Assembly: GCF_015353075.1 (NCBI RefSeq)
Contig: NZ_CP064188.1
Location: 2,046,001-2,110,000 of the forward strand
Direction of reading: 5' to 3'
DNA length: 64,000 nucleotides
Origin: Rhizobium sp. 007
GTDB lineage: Bacteria; Pseudomonadota; Alphaproteobacteria; Rhizobiales; Rhizobiaceae
Numbering within the stretch: the first letter of the stretch is position 1; every line of letters begins with the position of its first letter. The translations under genes were made by a program, and so were the position numbers. The notes beneath the pieces were generated by a model. The model searched no databases and was not told the DNA's origin. It saw nothing but the letters and a program-made list of their open reading frames with translations. This document shows, piece after piece, positions 54,144 to 62,864 of the stretch.

Positions 54144-55136
54144 TCAGCTTTCGAATATGGTTCCGGCGTTGGCGGCGTTGGCTCGCGCAAAGGCAAGCGT
54201 GGCGATGGCGGTGTCCTGTATGCCGGTGCCGGTCAGGTCTGCGATCGTGATTTGCGTGGCGTCCGAACGGCCCTGACGTTGACCGGCTACGATCTGTCCG
54301 AGCTCCGGAAATGCCGCGTCGGCGGCAACCGTGCCTGTTGCGATCGCGTGGTGAAGTTCGCCCAGCCGGCGCGTCTGCTTCAGGCTGTCGGCGACATAGA
54401 GCCAGGCTTTGGCGATTGCGACGGGGTCAATCTCGTTCTTGTGTTCCGCATCAGAACCCATGGCCGTCACATGCTGGCCGGCCTCCAACCATTCGGCTTT
54501 CAGGATCGGCGTATGCGAAGGCGTGGTCGTGACGATGACGTCGGCCCCAGCGACCGCATTCTTCGGGTCTGCCACCGCGGTGACGGCCAACCCAAGCGCC
54601 TTCGCGAGCTGCGCGGCAACGCCCTGCGCCTTGGCAAAATCGCGCGCCCAGATCCGCGCCTCGCGGATCGGCCGTACCAGCATCAGCGCCTCAAGCTGCA
54701 GTTTCGCCTGCATACCGGCCCCGAAGATCGCCGCGACCTTCGAGTTCTCGCGGGACAGATGCTTTGCTGCGACGGCTCCTGCAGCCGCCGTTCTCACGTC
54801 TGTCAGGTAGCCGTTGTCAAGGAGCAGCGCTTGAACAAGGCCGGTTCTGCTGGAAAGCAGCACCATCATCCCGTTCGTGCTCGCAAGCCCGATTTTGGGA
54901 TTGTCGAAGAAACCGGGACTGATCTTGATGGCGAAGCTTTCGATGCCTGGGACATAAGCCGTCTTCACATCGACTTCGCCACGATGTTCCGGAACGTCGA
55001 GCCTCAGGATCGGGGGCATGGAGACAGCTTTCGTCGCCAGCGCTTTAAAGGCGTCTTCGACGCAGGCGACCGCGTCAAGATCGAGGCCGATGACCTTCCG
55101 AAGATCTGCTTCCGTCAGAATGACCATGGAGCTCAT
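54144..55136 (-). CDS. eutC: EutC, ornithine cyclodeaminase/mu-crystallin family
   Basis: NAD-binding protein of 330 residues needed, with EutA and EutB, to convert 5-hydroxyectoine to ectoine. Marks of the family are the Lys in AIKISPGFFDNP (near residue 73), the loop LLLDNGYLTDVRTAAAGAVAA (near 105-125) and the Rossmann motif VAAIFGAGMQAKLQ (near 137-150). ATGs and stops overlap with eutB (4 bases). The exact reaction is still debated in the literature I recall. Confidence 0.88.
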   Translation of the reverse strand: MSSMVILTEADLRKVIGLDLDAVACVEDAFKALATKAVSMPPILRLDVPEHRGEVDVKTAYVPGIESFAIKISPGFFDNPKIGLASTNGMMVLLSSRTGLVQALLLDNGYLTDVRTAAAGAVAAKHLSRENSKVAAIFGAGMQAKLQLEALMLVRPIREARIWARDFAKAQGVAAQLAKALGLAVTAVADPKNAVAGADVIVTTTPSHTPILKAEWLEAGQHVTAMGSDAEHKNEIDPVAIAKAWLYVADSLKQTRRLGELHHAIATGTVAADAAFPELGQIVAGQRQGRSDATQITIADLTGTGIQDTAIATLAFARANAANAGTIFES

Positions 55137-56134
55137 GCCACATCCTTTCTGATAGGCGCGGTCGCGCCGTTGATCACACTTCGATGCTGCTCCATGTCGA
55201 CATTGCGGCCTGACAGGATCGCAACCACCGGCCCGGTGATCTCGATCTTGCCGGCAAGCAGCGCCGCAACCCCGACAGCACCCGCTCCCTCGATCACCTC
55301 GCGTTCCATTGAATAGGCATGACGCATGCCCGCGGCGATCTCCGGCTCGCTCAGAAGAACGACGTCATCAAGCAAGTCGCGGCACATCGAGAAAGTGAGC
55401 TGGTTATCGAGGCCGATGCCGCCACCTAGGGAATCGGCAAAGCTCTCCTCTTCCTGGACCTCCACCGGGCGCCCTGCCTCAAGGCTTGCCTTCATGGCGG
55501 CACCCCGCTCCATGGTGAGGCCGATGATGCGAACGTCCGGATTGATCGCTTTCAGCCCGGCTGCGACACCAGACGCGAGGCCGCCGCCGGACAGCGGCAC
55601 GAGGACCGTTGCGGCCTCGGGGCAATCCTTGAAGACTTCCAGCCCGAGTGACCCCTGCCCCGCAATCACCCTGGCGTCATCAAAGGGTGGGACCGCGACC
55701 AGCCCGTCGTCTTGTACAAGACGGTCGACCTCCAACTGGGCGTCGTCTTGGGAGCGCCCGATGATCCGGACATTTGCGCCGAGCCGGCGGATCTCGGCCA
55801 CTTTGTTTTCGGGAACCAGCCGCGACATGCAGATGGTCGCCGTAGAACCCGCCGCCTTCGCGGCATAGGCAAGCGCGCGCCCGTGATTGCCGGTCGAGGC
55901 GGCAACGACACCGCGCGCCTTCTCCTCTGCCTTAAGCGAGAGCACAGCATTGGTGGCGCCGCGCAGCTTGAAACTGCCGGTAATCTGCTGGTGTTCGAGC
56001 TTCAGGTAGACAGCTGTGCCCACACGTTCGCTGAGCGCGTCCGACCTTATGATCGGGGTTTTCCGGACGCGGCTGGAGATGCGCTCGGACGCTAGAATGA
56101 TGTCCCTTAGGCTGACTGGCAAAGACGTGGTCAT
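55133..56134 (-). CDS. eutB: EutB, threonine dehydratase-like PLP enzyme
   Basis: Fold-type II PLP enzyme of 333 residues. The Schiff-base Lys lies in QITGSFKLRGATNAV (near residue 56), the substrate loop is AASTGNHGRALAYAA and the phosphate-binding loop VPLSGGGLASGVAAG. It works with EutA and EutC on 5-hydroxyectoine. In the same operon, four bases after eutA. Confidence 0.88.
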   Translation of the reverse strand: MTTSLPVSLRDIILASERISSRVRKTPIIRSDALSERVGTAVYLKLEHQQITGSFKLRGATNAVLSLKAEEKARGVVAASTGNHGRALAYAAKAAGSTATICMSRLVPENKVAEIRRLGANVRIIGRSQDDAQLEVDRLVQDDGLVAVPPFDDARVIAGQGSLGLEVFKDCPEAATVLVPLSGGGLASGVAAGLKAINPDVRIIGLTMERGAAMKASLEAGRPVEVQEEESFADSLGGGIGLDNQLTFSMCRDLLDDVVLLSEPEIAAGMRHAYSMEREVIEGAGAVGVAALLAGKIEITGPVVAILSGRNVDMEQHRSVINGATAPIRKDVA

Positions 56135-56138
56135 GACA

Positions 56139-56918
56139 TCAATTTTCCGGATAAGGCATCGTCATGAGACGGGCGACTTCCGGCCGCGCTTGATCCTCGC
56201 CGCAAAGCCTCAGGCAGGCCCAGGCAGTCGCAAGATTGCTGCTGACTACCGGCTTGCCGATCATCCGTTCGATCCTGCCTGCGACCTGGGCGGCACGCAG
56301 CGCCGTACAGGAGATGAAGAGGGCATCGGAGCCTGGCGCAGTGGCGTCAAGCGCAAGCACTGCGATCTCGTCCGGCGCAATCCGCGCCATCTCGCGGTCG
56401 TCGGTGAATCCAAGGCAGGTGAATCGGTCTATTTCGAAACCGAGATGTGCAAAATAATCCGCCATCGGCCTGCTTGTTTCGACGGTGTAGGGCGTCAGGA
56501 CCGATATTCTTTTTGCGCCGAAGGCGCGCAGGGCGTCGACCGCAGCCGCCGTCGGCGTGACGACCGGCACGCCGGGCTTTGCAGCGGCGATTGCAGCCTC
56601 GACCTTGGCATCACCGATGACGACCGATGCCGACGTGCATGAATAGATGATCGCATCGAGCGGTTCGCCTGGCAGGATGAGACCTGCTCCTGACGTCAGC
56701 GAAGGCTGCATTTTCAGGAGGTTTTCCGGCGTCGTCGGATTGGCGTAATGGATGCGGCTCACATAGACGCCGATGCGATTGCTCGCGACCATTCGCTGGA
56801 AGTCGACTTCCGTCGTATGGTCGGTTGCAAGGATCACAAGGCCCACGCGCTTTTCCAAGGGGCGCTCGTCCAGCCGCGGACGGCGGCTTGCCGTCAGGAT
56901 ATCGATCGTTGCCGTCAT
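56139..56918 (-). CDS. eutA: EutA, Asp/Glu racemase-like (arylmalonate decarboxylase / maleate isomerase fold)
   Basis: A 259-residue protein of the Asp/Glu racemase superfamily. The two catalytic Cys positions are visible: IIYSCTSASVVIGD (near residue 92) and LFISCTALRAAQV (near 207). It acts with EutB and EutC in hydroxyectoine use. The start lies one base after the ehuD stop, so the uptake and breakdown genes form a single operon. Confidence 0.88.
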   Translation of the reverse strand: MTATIDILTASRRPRLDERPLEKRVGLVILATDHTTEVDFQRMVASNRIGVYVSRIHYANPTTPENLLKMQPSLTSGAGLILPGEPLDAIIYSCTSASVVIGDAKVEAAIAAAKPGVPVVTPTAAAVDALRAFGAKRISVLTPYTVETSRPMADYFAHLGFEIDRFTCLGFTDDREMARIAPDEIAVLALDATAPGSDALFISCTALRAAQVAGRIERMIGKPVVSSNLATAWACLRLCGEDQARPEVARLMTMPYPEN

Positions 56919-56919
56919 C

Positions 56920-57579
56920 TCAGTCTTCCGTCCGAGCGTAGCGCTCTTCGAGCCAGCGCAGGCCGATCACCGAGATCAGGCTGATCGCCAGGAAAAAGAT
57001 ACCGACCAGCGTCATCGGCTCGATATAGCGGTAGTTGCTGTTGGCGATGCTCTTGGCCTGGTTCATCAGTTCGAGCACCGTGATTGCCGAAAGCAGCGGC
57101 GTCTCCTTGAACATCGCGATGAAATAATTGGCGAGCGCCGGGATCATCGGAGGGATCGCCTGCGGCAGGATGACATGGATCCATGCCTGGCGCGTGGTGA
57201 GGTTGGTCGCCTTTGCCGCTTCCCACTGCCCACGCGGCACATTCTCGATGCCGGCGCGGTAGACCTCGGCGGTATAGGTCGCATAGTGGAGGCCGAGGCC
57301 GATGACGCCGGCGACGAGTGGCGCAAGTCTGATGCCGATATCCGGCAGCACGTAGAAGATGAAGTAGAGCTGCACCAAAAGCGGCGTGCCGCGGATGAAT
57401 TCGGAGAAAAAGCCGACGCCGCGCGATACCGCGGTGATCGGCGAACGTCGCACAAGCGCGATCGCAAGGCCCAGGATGGCCGCAACCACCGCACCGAGTA
57501 CCGTCGCAAGGATGGTGATCTTGAAGCCTTCGATGAGCGTCGGCATGATCTGCCAGACGAAATCCCAGTCCCATTCCAT
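56920..57579 (-). CDS. ehuD: Ectoine/hydroxyectoine ABC transporter permease EhuD
   Basis: Inner-membrane permease of the polar-amino-acid type, 219 residues, about five membrane segments. The HisQ/HisM-type loop reads YRAGIENVPRGQWEAAKATNLTTRQAWIHVILPQA (residues 98-132), the ATPase contact. Four bases separate it from ehuC. Together with EhuC it forms the ectoine channel. Confidence 0.92.
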   Translation of the reverse strand: MEWDWDFVWQIMPTLIEGFKITILATVLGAVVAAILGLAIALVRRSPITAVSRGVGFFSEFIRGTPLLVQLYFIFYVLPDIGIRLAPLVAGVIGLGLHYATYTAEVYRAGIENVPRGQWEAAKATNLTTRQAWIHVILPQAIPPMIPALANYFIAMFKETPLLSAITVLELMNQAKSIANSNYRYIEPMTLVGIFFLAISLISVIGLRWLEERYARTED

Positions 57580-57583
57580 CGAT

Positions 57584-58243
57584 CTAGACCCTCATTCCGT
57601 CGAGACCGCGGGTCATGCGCCGCTCGAGCCAGCGCATCGCAGTCGAAATTGCCCAGGCCATCAGGAAGTAAAGGACGAGAATGGTCGCAAACGGTATCAG
57701 CGTATTGCCCGTCTGTGCCCGCACGACCTGCGCCTGGAAGGTCAGATCCGTCAGCGAGATCAGCGAGACGACGGCGGTCCCTTTCAGAAGTTCGATCGCA
57801 TTGTTGCAGAAGGTCGGCAGCATCAAGGGCAGCGCCTGCGGCAGGATGATGTAGCGCATGCGCTGGTAGCGCGACAGGTTGAGTGCGACGCAGGCTTCGC
57901 TCTGTTCGCGCCCGATCGCCTTGACGGCACCGCGAACGACTTCTGCCGCATAGGCGCCGACATTCAGTCCGAGAGCAAGAACGCCTGCCTGGAGCGGTGT
58001 CAGGGTGAGCCCGGCAAAGGGCAGCACGAAATAGACCCAGAAGAGCTGCACGAAGATCGAGGTGCCGCGAAAGAACTCGATATAGGCTGTTGCAAGCGCC
58101 CGCACGGCGAAGAAGCGCGAAAGCCGCGCAAGCCCGGCCACGAATGCCATGACAAGCGCCAATGCCGATCCCATGAGCGTGAGCTTGATGGTGACGAGCG
58201 CACCTTCCAGGATCAATGTGAGGTAGCCGGACCATACCGACAT
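57584..58243 (-). CDS. ehuC: Ectoine/hydroxyectoine ABC transporter permease EhuC
   Basis: Partner permease of EhuD, 219 residues. FFRGTSIFVQLFWVYFVLPFAG (residues 57-78) and the EAA-like loop GAVKAIGREQSEACVALNLSRYQRMRYIILPQA are characteristic of the His/Glu permease family. It follows ehuB after about 69 bases and precedes ehuD. Confidence 0.92.
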   Translation of the reverse strand: MSVWSGYLTLILEGALVTIKLTLMGSALALVMAFVAGLARLSRFFAVRALATAYIEFFRGTSIFVQLFWVYFVLPFAGLTLTPLQAGVLALGLNVGAYAAEVVRGAVKAIGREQSEACVALNLSRYQRMRYIILPQALPLMLPTFCNNAIELLKGTAVVSLISLTDLTFQAQVVRAQTGNTLIPFATILVLYFLMAWAISTAMRWLERRMTRGLDGMRV

Positions 58244-58312
58244 CTGGACGGGTCCCTTTCAGGAGATTGAGAAACCGGCTCCGCTCGTTGGCGGAGCCGG
58301 ACGTCCGCAGGC

Positions 58313-59152
58313 TTACTTTGCTGCGCAGAGCTTTTCGCGGCTGGTCGACATTGCGGCTGCGGCCGAGAAGCCGTAGGGCTCGATGATCTTTGCGAACTCG
58401 CCGGATTCCTTCATCTTCTTGAGCTCGACGTCATAGGCGTCGCGAAGGGCAACGTCCTGCTTGCGGAAGGCCGCACCATCGCAATAGACGGGGGCGCCCA
58501 CGACCGGTGCAACCGTCTCAAGGTTCGCATCATTGGCCTTTGCCATCAGATCGTGGATCGACAAAACCGGCAGGGAGTAGGCGTCGATGCGGCCATCCTG
58601 CAGCATCTTGATGCCGCTCTGGCCGTCCGGAACGACGATGACGCGATCGCGCGGCACGCCGGCCTCAAGCGCGAGCTTTTCTTCCGTGCCGCCGCCGGGT
58701 GCGCCGATCTTGGCATCCGCATTGTCGGCGATATCCTTATAGCTCTTGAGCTTCAGCGGGTTGCCCTTCTTGACGGCGAAGGCTTCCGCGTCGCAGAGCA
58801 TCGGCTCCGAATAGGCGACGGCAGCACAACGCTCGGGCTTCATGAAGAGGCCGGCGGTGATCGCATCGTGGCGGCCGGCCTGCAGGCCCGGGATCATCGC
58901 GCCATATTCGGAAATCGAGGCGACAACTTCCTTGACGCCGAGGCGTTCGAAGATCACCCGTGCAACGTCAGGCGCTGCGCCCGACACCTTTCCGTCCGCG
59001 CCGACCGACGTGAATGGCGGCTCGTTTGCGATGGCGATGCGGGCAAAGCCCTGCTCTTTCAGCTCTTCGAGATCGACGGCCTGTGCTGGCGCAATCGCTG
59101 CCGAAAGAAGTGCGGACAATGCGGCTGCACCGAGAAGAATTGTCTTTTTCAT
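58313..59152 (-). CDS. ehuB: Ectoine/hydroxyectoine-binding protein EhuB
   Basis: Periplasmic binding protein of 279 residues, family 3 (amino-acid type). The start at 59152 gives a proper signal peptide (MKKTILLGAAALSALLSAAIAPAQA). IAIANEPPFTSVGADGKVSGAAPDVARVIFERLGV opens the mature protein; the aromatic and acidic residues FTSV, and the region SEYGAMIPGLQAGRHDAITAGLFMKPERC, fit EhuB. It delivers ectoines to EhuCD. Confidence 0.92.
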   Translation of the reverse strand: MKKTILLGAAALSALLSAAIAPAQAVDLEELKEQGFARIAIANEPPFTSVGADGKVSGAAPDVARVIFERLGVKEVVASISEYGAMIPGLQAGRHDAITAGLFMKPERCAAVAYSEPMLCDAEAFAVKKGNPLKLKSYKDIADNADAKIGAPGGGTEEKLALEAGVPRDRVIVVPDGQSGIKMLQDGRIDAYSLPVLSIHDLMAKANDANLETVAPVVGAPVYCDGAAFRKQDVALRDAYDVELKKMKESGEFAKIIEPYGFSAAAAMSTSREKLCAAK

Positions 59153-59202
59153 GTTCCCTGCTCCGGGTTTTCCTTGGATTATTGCTTGAGGCTGCATAGC
59201 GG

Positions 59203-59988
59203 TCAGATGCGATGTCCGGCCGCGATGATCTTGCGCAGGAAGGTTTGCGTCCGCTCCTGCGTCGGATTGCGGAAAATGTCGTTGGGACTGCCTTCCTCGA
59301 CGATCTTGCCGCGGTCGAAAAAGAGCACGCGATCGGCAAAATCGTGGGCGAAGCCCATTTCGTGCGTGACGAGCAGCATCGTCATGTCGGATTCCGACGC
59401 GAGGTGCTTCATGACGCTCAAGACCTCCTCGACGAGTTCGGGATCAAGCGCCGATGTCACCTCGTCGAAGAGCATGATCTTCGGTGACAGCGCAAGTGCT
59501 CTGGCGATTGCGACACGCTGCTTCTGGCCGCCGGACAATTGGGCAGGAACGCTCTTGGCCTTGTCAGCCATGCCGACCATGTCCAGGAGCTCCATCGCAC
59601 GCTTTTGCGCATCCGCGCGCTTGATGCCTTTCGTCAGCATCGGCGCAAGCGTCACGTTGTCGAGGACACATTTGTGGGGAAACAGATTGAAGTGCTGGAA
59701 GACCATGCCGATCTTCTCACGCATGCGATGCAGGTGGCGCTCGTCTGCCGGGACAAGCTCCTTGCCGCGCGGCATGTGATAGAGCTGCTCGCCGTCGACC
59801 TCGATATGACCGCCGCTGATCGATTCAAGCGTCATCAGGATGCGAAGGATGGTCGTCTTTCCCGATCCGGACGGCCCGATCAGAGCCAGCTTCTCGCCCG
59901 GCATGACATTCATCGACAAACCGTCGAGCACGGTCAGTGGCCCGTACTTCTTGACGATGTTGTCGATGCGGATGATCGGCGCCGTCAT
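59203..59988 (-). CDS. ehuA: Ectoine/hydroxyectoine ABC transporter ATP-binding protein EhuA
   Basis: ATPase of 261 residues. Walker A is GPSGSGKTT, the signature [15 protein letters not shown], Walker [17 protein letters not shown] and the switch VTHEMGF, all typical of polar-amino-acid importers. First gene of ehuABCD-eutABCDE. The 120-base region before it contains a 12-base direct repeat that is a candidate EnuR site. Confidence 0.92.
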   Translation of the reverse strand: MTAPIIRIDNIVKKYGPLTVLDGLSMNVMPGEKLALIGPSGSGKTTILRILMTLESISGGHIEVDGEQLYHMPRGKELVPADERHLHRMREKIGMVFQHFNLFPHKCVLDNVTLAPMLTKGIKRADAQKRAMELLDMVGMADKAKSVPAQLSGGQKQRVAIARALALSPKIMLFDEVTSALDPELVEEVLSVMKHLASESDMTMLLVTHEMGFAHDFADRVLFFDRGKIVEEGSPNDIFRNPTQERTQTFLRKIIAAGHRI

Positions 59989-60040
59989 TCATCTCTCCCT
60001 GTTGAGACAGGCAATGCACTAACGATGACGGCCGATCCAA

Positions 60041-60075
60041 ATCATGTCAATTCGCAAAATAATATCATGACAATT
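60041..60075. promoter_or_regulatory. 12-base direct repeat, candidate EnuR operator upstream of ehuA
   Basis: ATCATGTCAATT (60041-60052) and ATCATGACAATT (60064-60075) are direct repeats with one mismatch, 23 bases apart. MocR-type regulators such as GabR and TauR bind direct repeats with about this spacing. The first unit lies about 53 bases before the ehuA ATG. Confidence 0.55.
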
Positions 60076-60108
60076 ATTCTGACGCTGCTCATTTCGCGAG
60101 CAGTCGCG

Positions 60109-61494
60109 TCAAATCGCAAGCAGCAGCGCCTCGGGATTTCCTTGCGCCAGAGATGCGACAATCCCAAGGCCGGTGCGCAATTCGCCTTCCGTGGTCGAGC
60201 CGAGTGAGATGCGCACGGCGGGCGTCCACCCCTGGTCGGCGGTCCTGAAAGAGGTGCCGGGCGCAATCGCAACGCCACGCAGGCGGGCCTGCGACACGAA
60301 GGAATCCTCCTGGTGCGCGCCCGAAAGCGGCAGCCAGACGTGTAGGCTTTGGGGATGGGCGCGATAGGCAAGGCCCGTCAGCGTCTCTGCGGCGATCGCA
60401 TGCCGGCTCTTCAGCGCCTCGCGCTGCCACCTGACAAGTTCCAGAGCCGTGCCGTCGCTTACCCAGCGGGTGGCGATTTCGGCAATCGCCGGCGTCGCCA
60501 TCCAGCTCGAAACGAGATGGCGGTTGGCAACGGCGGCGACGTAGCGGTCAGGCGCTGCGAGATAGCCGATGCGCAAGCCCGGTACGGTGATCTTCGTGAA
60601 GCTCGTGACATAGAGCGTGCGCTCCGGCGCAAAAGCGGCAATAGGCGGCGCGCGATCCTCCACCAGCGGACCCAGGATGTCGTTTTCGATGATCGCGATA
60701 TCGTGGCGCGCGGCGACATCGGCAAGCTGCTGCCGGCGCTTGGCGCTCATCAGCGCCGCCATCGGGTTGATGACGGACGGCTGCAGAAAGACCGCCCGGA
60801 TCGGGCCCTTGCGGCAAGCCTCGTCGAGCGCTTCGGGGATCATGCCCTCCTCGTCGATCGCCAAACCTTCCAGATGAAGGCCGAGGTAGGTGGAGAGCGG
60901 CACGAGCGTATGGTGGCTGATTGCTTCGGTCGCAACGGTGGAGCCCGGCGGGGCAACGCTCATCAGCGCGACGGTCATGCCGGAGGTCGCACCATTCGTA
61001 AGGCAGATATTTAGCGGAGAGACGTCCAGGCCGCAGCGCGACAGCCAGTCCGCCGCAATGGCGCGGTGACGCGGAAAGACCATGTTCGGCCTGAACGACA
61101 GGGCCGAACTTGATGGAAGATTCTCCGAAAGCCAAGCGAAGGCTTGGCGCATTTTTTCAAGATGGACCTGCTCGCAGACCGGCTTGAGGATCGAAAGGTC
61201 GATCACCTCGCCGAGCCGCTCGGGCAGGTAGGGCGGTTCAGGCTCGCGCGGCTGCGTCTGCACGAAGCTGCCGCGGCCGATCTCCCCCGCTATCAGGCCG
61301 CGTCGGATCAATTCGTCGTAGGCCCGGCTCACCGTCTGCACGGAAAGGTGCAGGTCATCGGCCATCTTTCGGTGCGGCGGCAGCCGGTCACCGTCCGAAA
61401 GCTTTCCGTCGGCAATCGCACGGGCGATCTGCTCGGCAAGCGAAAGATAAGCCGGCCGGCGAAGCTGGGAGGGATCGGGGCGCCAATTTGTCAT
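60109..61494 (-). CDS. enuR: MocR-type regulator of ectoine use, EnuR
   Basis: GntR/MocR fusion protein of 461 residues: a winged helix at residues 12-80 (ADGKLSDGDRLPPHRKMADDLHLSVQTVSRAYDELIRRGLIAG) and a PLP aminotransferase-fold domain from about residue 110. The PLP Lys is K301 in TSFTKITVPGLRIGYL, and the Asp/Tyr region ENDILGPLV is also present. EnuR represses ectoine genes and is released when PLP-bound diaminobutyrate derivatives appear. It is read in the same direction as ehuA, 120 bases upstream. Confidence 0.9.
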   Translation of the reverse strand: MTNWRPDPSQLRRPAYLSLAEQIARAIADGKLSDGDRLPPHRKMADDLHLSVQTVSRAYDELIRRGLIAGEIGRGSFVQTQPREPEPPYLPERLGEVIDLSILKPVCEQVHLEKMRQAFAWLSENLPSSSALSFRPNMVFPRHRAIAADWLSRCGLDVSPLNICLTNGATSGMTVALMSVAPPGSTVATEAISHHTLVPLSTYLGLHLEGLAIDEEGMIPEALDEACRKGPIRAVFLQPSVINPMAALMSAKRRQQLADVAARHDIAIIENDILGPLVEDRAPPIAAFAPERTLYVTSFTKITVPGLRIGYLAAPDRYVAAVANRHLVSSWMATPAIAEIATRWVSDGTALELVRWQREALKSRHAIAAETLTGLAYRAHPQSLHVWLPLSGAHQEDSFVSQARLRGVAIAPGTSFRTADQGWTPAVRISLGSTTEGELRTGLGIVASLAQGNPEALLLAI

Positions 61495-61525
61495 GATTTA
61501 AACACTGCTGAAAATCAGTTCAATT

Positions 61526-61553
61526 GACAATGGCAAAATGCGCTCCCATTGTC
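61526..61553. promoter_or_regulatory. Inverted repeat between enuR and the AsnC/Lrp gene
   Basis: GACAATGG and CCATTGTC form perfect 8-base arms around a 12-base centre, in the 100-base divergent gap. It is a candidate site for the AsnC/Lrp regulator or for EnuR. Confidence 0.5.
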
Positions 61554-61594
61554 TTTTCCTCACCTTTGGAATGATTTGCGCAGCCGGGAATGCC

Positions 61595-62086
61595 ATGAAA
61601 CTCGACGCCATCGATCTGCGTATCCTCGACGCCATTCAGCGTGACGGACGCATCACCAAGCTGGCGCTTGCCGAAAAGGCCGGCCTCTCGCCGACACCTT
61701 GCTGGATGCGGCTTAGAAAACTGGAAAAGGCAGGCATCGTTACCGGCTACCATGCTCGCGTCGCGCTTCGCCGGATCGCCCCGGTTGCGAGCGTCATGGT
61801 GGAAGTGACACTCGCCAATCATCGCCAGAGCGACTTCGAACGCTTCGAACGCGTGATTGCGACCATTCCGGAAGTCATCGGCTGCTGGTCGGTCGGCGGC
61901 GGGATCGACTATTTCTTGAAGATTGCAGCACCCGATATAGACGCCTACCAGCGGCTGATCGATGACCTGCTTGACCGTGAACTCGGCATCGAGCGCTATT
62001 TTACTTATATTGTCACGAAGACGGTCAAGGACGAGACGGTGCTTCCCGTTGGCGCTTTGATTGGTCGACCGAACAATCATGGATAG
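61595..62086 (+). CDS. AsnC/Lrp family regulator of the ectoine cluster (AsuR/DoeX-like)
   Basis: A 163-residue Lrp/AsnC protein. Start at 61595 (MKLDAIDLRILDAIQRDGRITKLALAEKAGLSPTPCWMRLRKLE); a longer frame from 61538 has no family similarity. The helix-turn-helix is residues 6-50 and the ligand-sensing RAM domain follows (VIGCWSVGGGIDYFLKIAAPDIDAYQRLIDDLL). Divergent from enuR, as in many ectoine gene clusters where an AsnC protein activates the genes. Confidence 0.88.
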   Translation: MKLDAIDLRILDAIQRDGRITKLALAEKAGLSPTPCWMRLRKLEKAGIVTGYHARVALRRIAPVASVMVEVTLANHRQSDFERFERVIATIPEVIGCWSVGGGIDYFLKIAAPDIDAYQRLIDDLLDRELGIERYFTYIVTKTVKDETVLPVGALIGRPNNHG

Positions 62087-62328
62087 ACGGCCATCCGTAT
62101 CGGCTGGATGTCAGCCAACCAGATCCGCTCGGATCGGAAGCGTTTTCGATCATCTGCGACGCGATGAAAGCCGACAAAGGGCCGCGCCTCATGCCTGGTA
62201 ATCGGTCGGCGCGAGCGAGCAGTTGCGTTGAGCCACGGGCGAAGGGGATCGATGGGATGGAACCGTAAGCCTGTGCAGGTGTTAAGAACGGACAAGCAAG
62301 TGTTTGCTCAACTCAATAGGGGATTTCC

Positions 62329-62403
62329 ATGAATAATCTCATTTGGCTTGTCGGCGCCGTCGTCATCGTAATCGCGATTTTGAGTTTCTTCGGCCTTCGC
62401 TGA
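62329..62403 (+). CDS. 24-residue membrane miniprotein
   Basis: MNNLIWLVGAVVIVIAILSF plus FGLR, with AGGGGA six bases before the ATG. It is a single hydrophobic helix with a short polar N-terminus and a terminal FGLR. From memory, very similar one-helix peptides ending FFGLR are conserved in Rhizobiales and annotated as hypothetical. The function is unknown; the fit of start site, length and composition favours a real gene. Confidence 0.7.
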   Translation: MNNLIWLVGAVVIVIAILSFFGLR

Positions 62404-62864
62404 TCGCAGACGTCGGTGATGTGCGGCGGCTCAACCGCGCCATCGCCGGCATACGGCAGCCTGCCGCGCGCACCGGCGTAGTGGGCTGCCGGTACTCATC
62501 TAAAATGGTGACGATAAGCGAGGGTTACTCTCTGGCAGCCAACGGCGTCTGGGACTGGCCCGGCATCGCTCATTCGTCCGCTCGAATTCAGCCACCAAAA
62601 AAGGCAAGGCTGTGCTGGCAGCCTTTGAAATGGCGTCCGCTTGATAGCGGCTCTCCAACGAAGTGGCGTGTATCACTGTCCTTCAGCCCATCATAGCGGA
62701 TGGCCCTGCGCCATCTCGGATTGTCATGCACAGACCGGTGCGTAGACAGATCAGTCGCGGCACGCCGGAGCCTTAGTCAATCTCTCTCTTCTGGCCACCG
62801 GCAATGGACAATTTCTCGCCTCCGCCTGTGGGAGACTTACCCGTCGGCAATGAGGAGATAAATC
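62404..62864. other. Intergenic stretch with no recognised gene
   Basis: About 460 bases between the miniprotein and the aldehyde dehydrogenase gene. No open frame with a fitting start and family was found. The last part must hold the dehydrogenase promoter; GAGGAGATAA at 62853-62862 is its ribosome site. Confidence 0.45.

Noticed and set aside
62455..62490. GGCAGCC / GGCTGCC inverted repeat after the miniprotein gene
   Set aside because: A 7-base stem with a 22-base loop and no T run is too weak to call a terminator.
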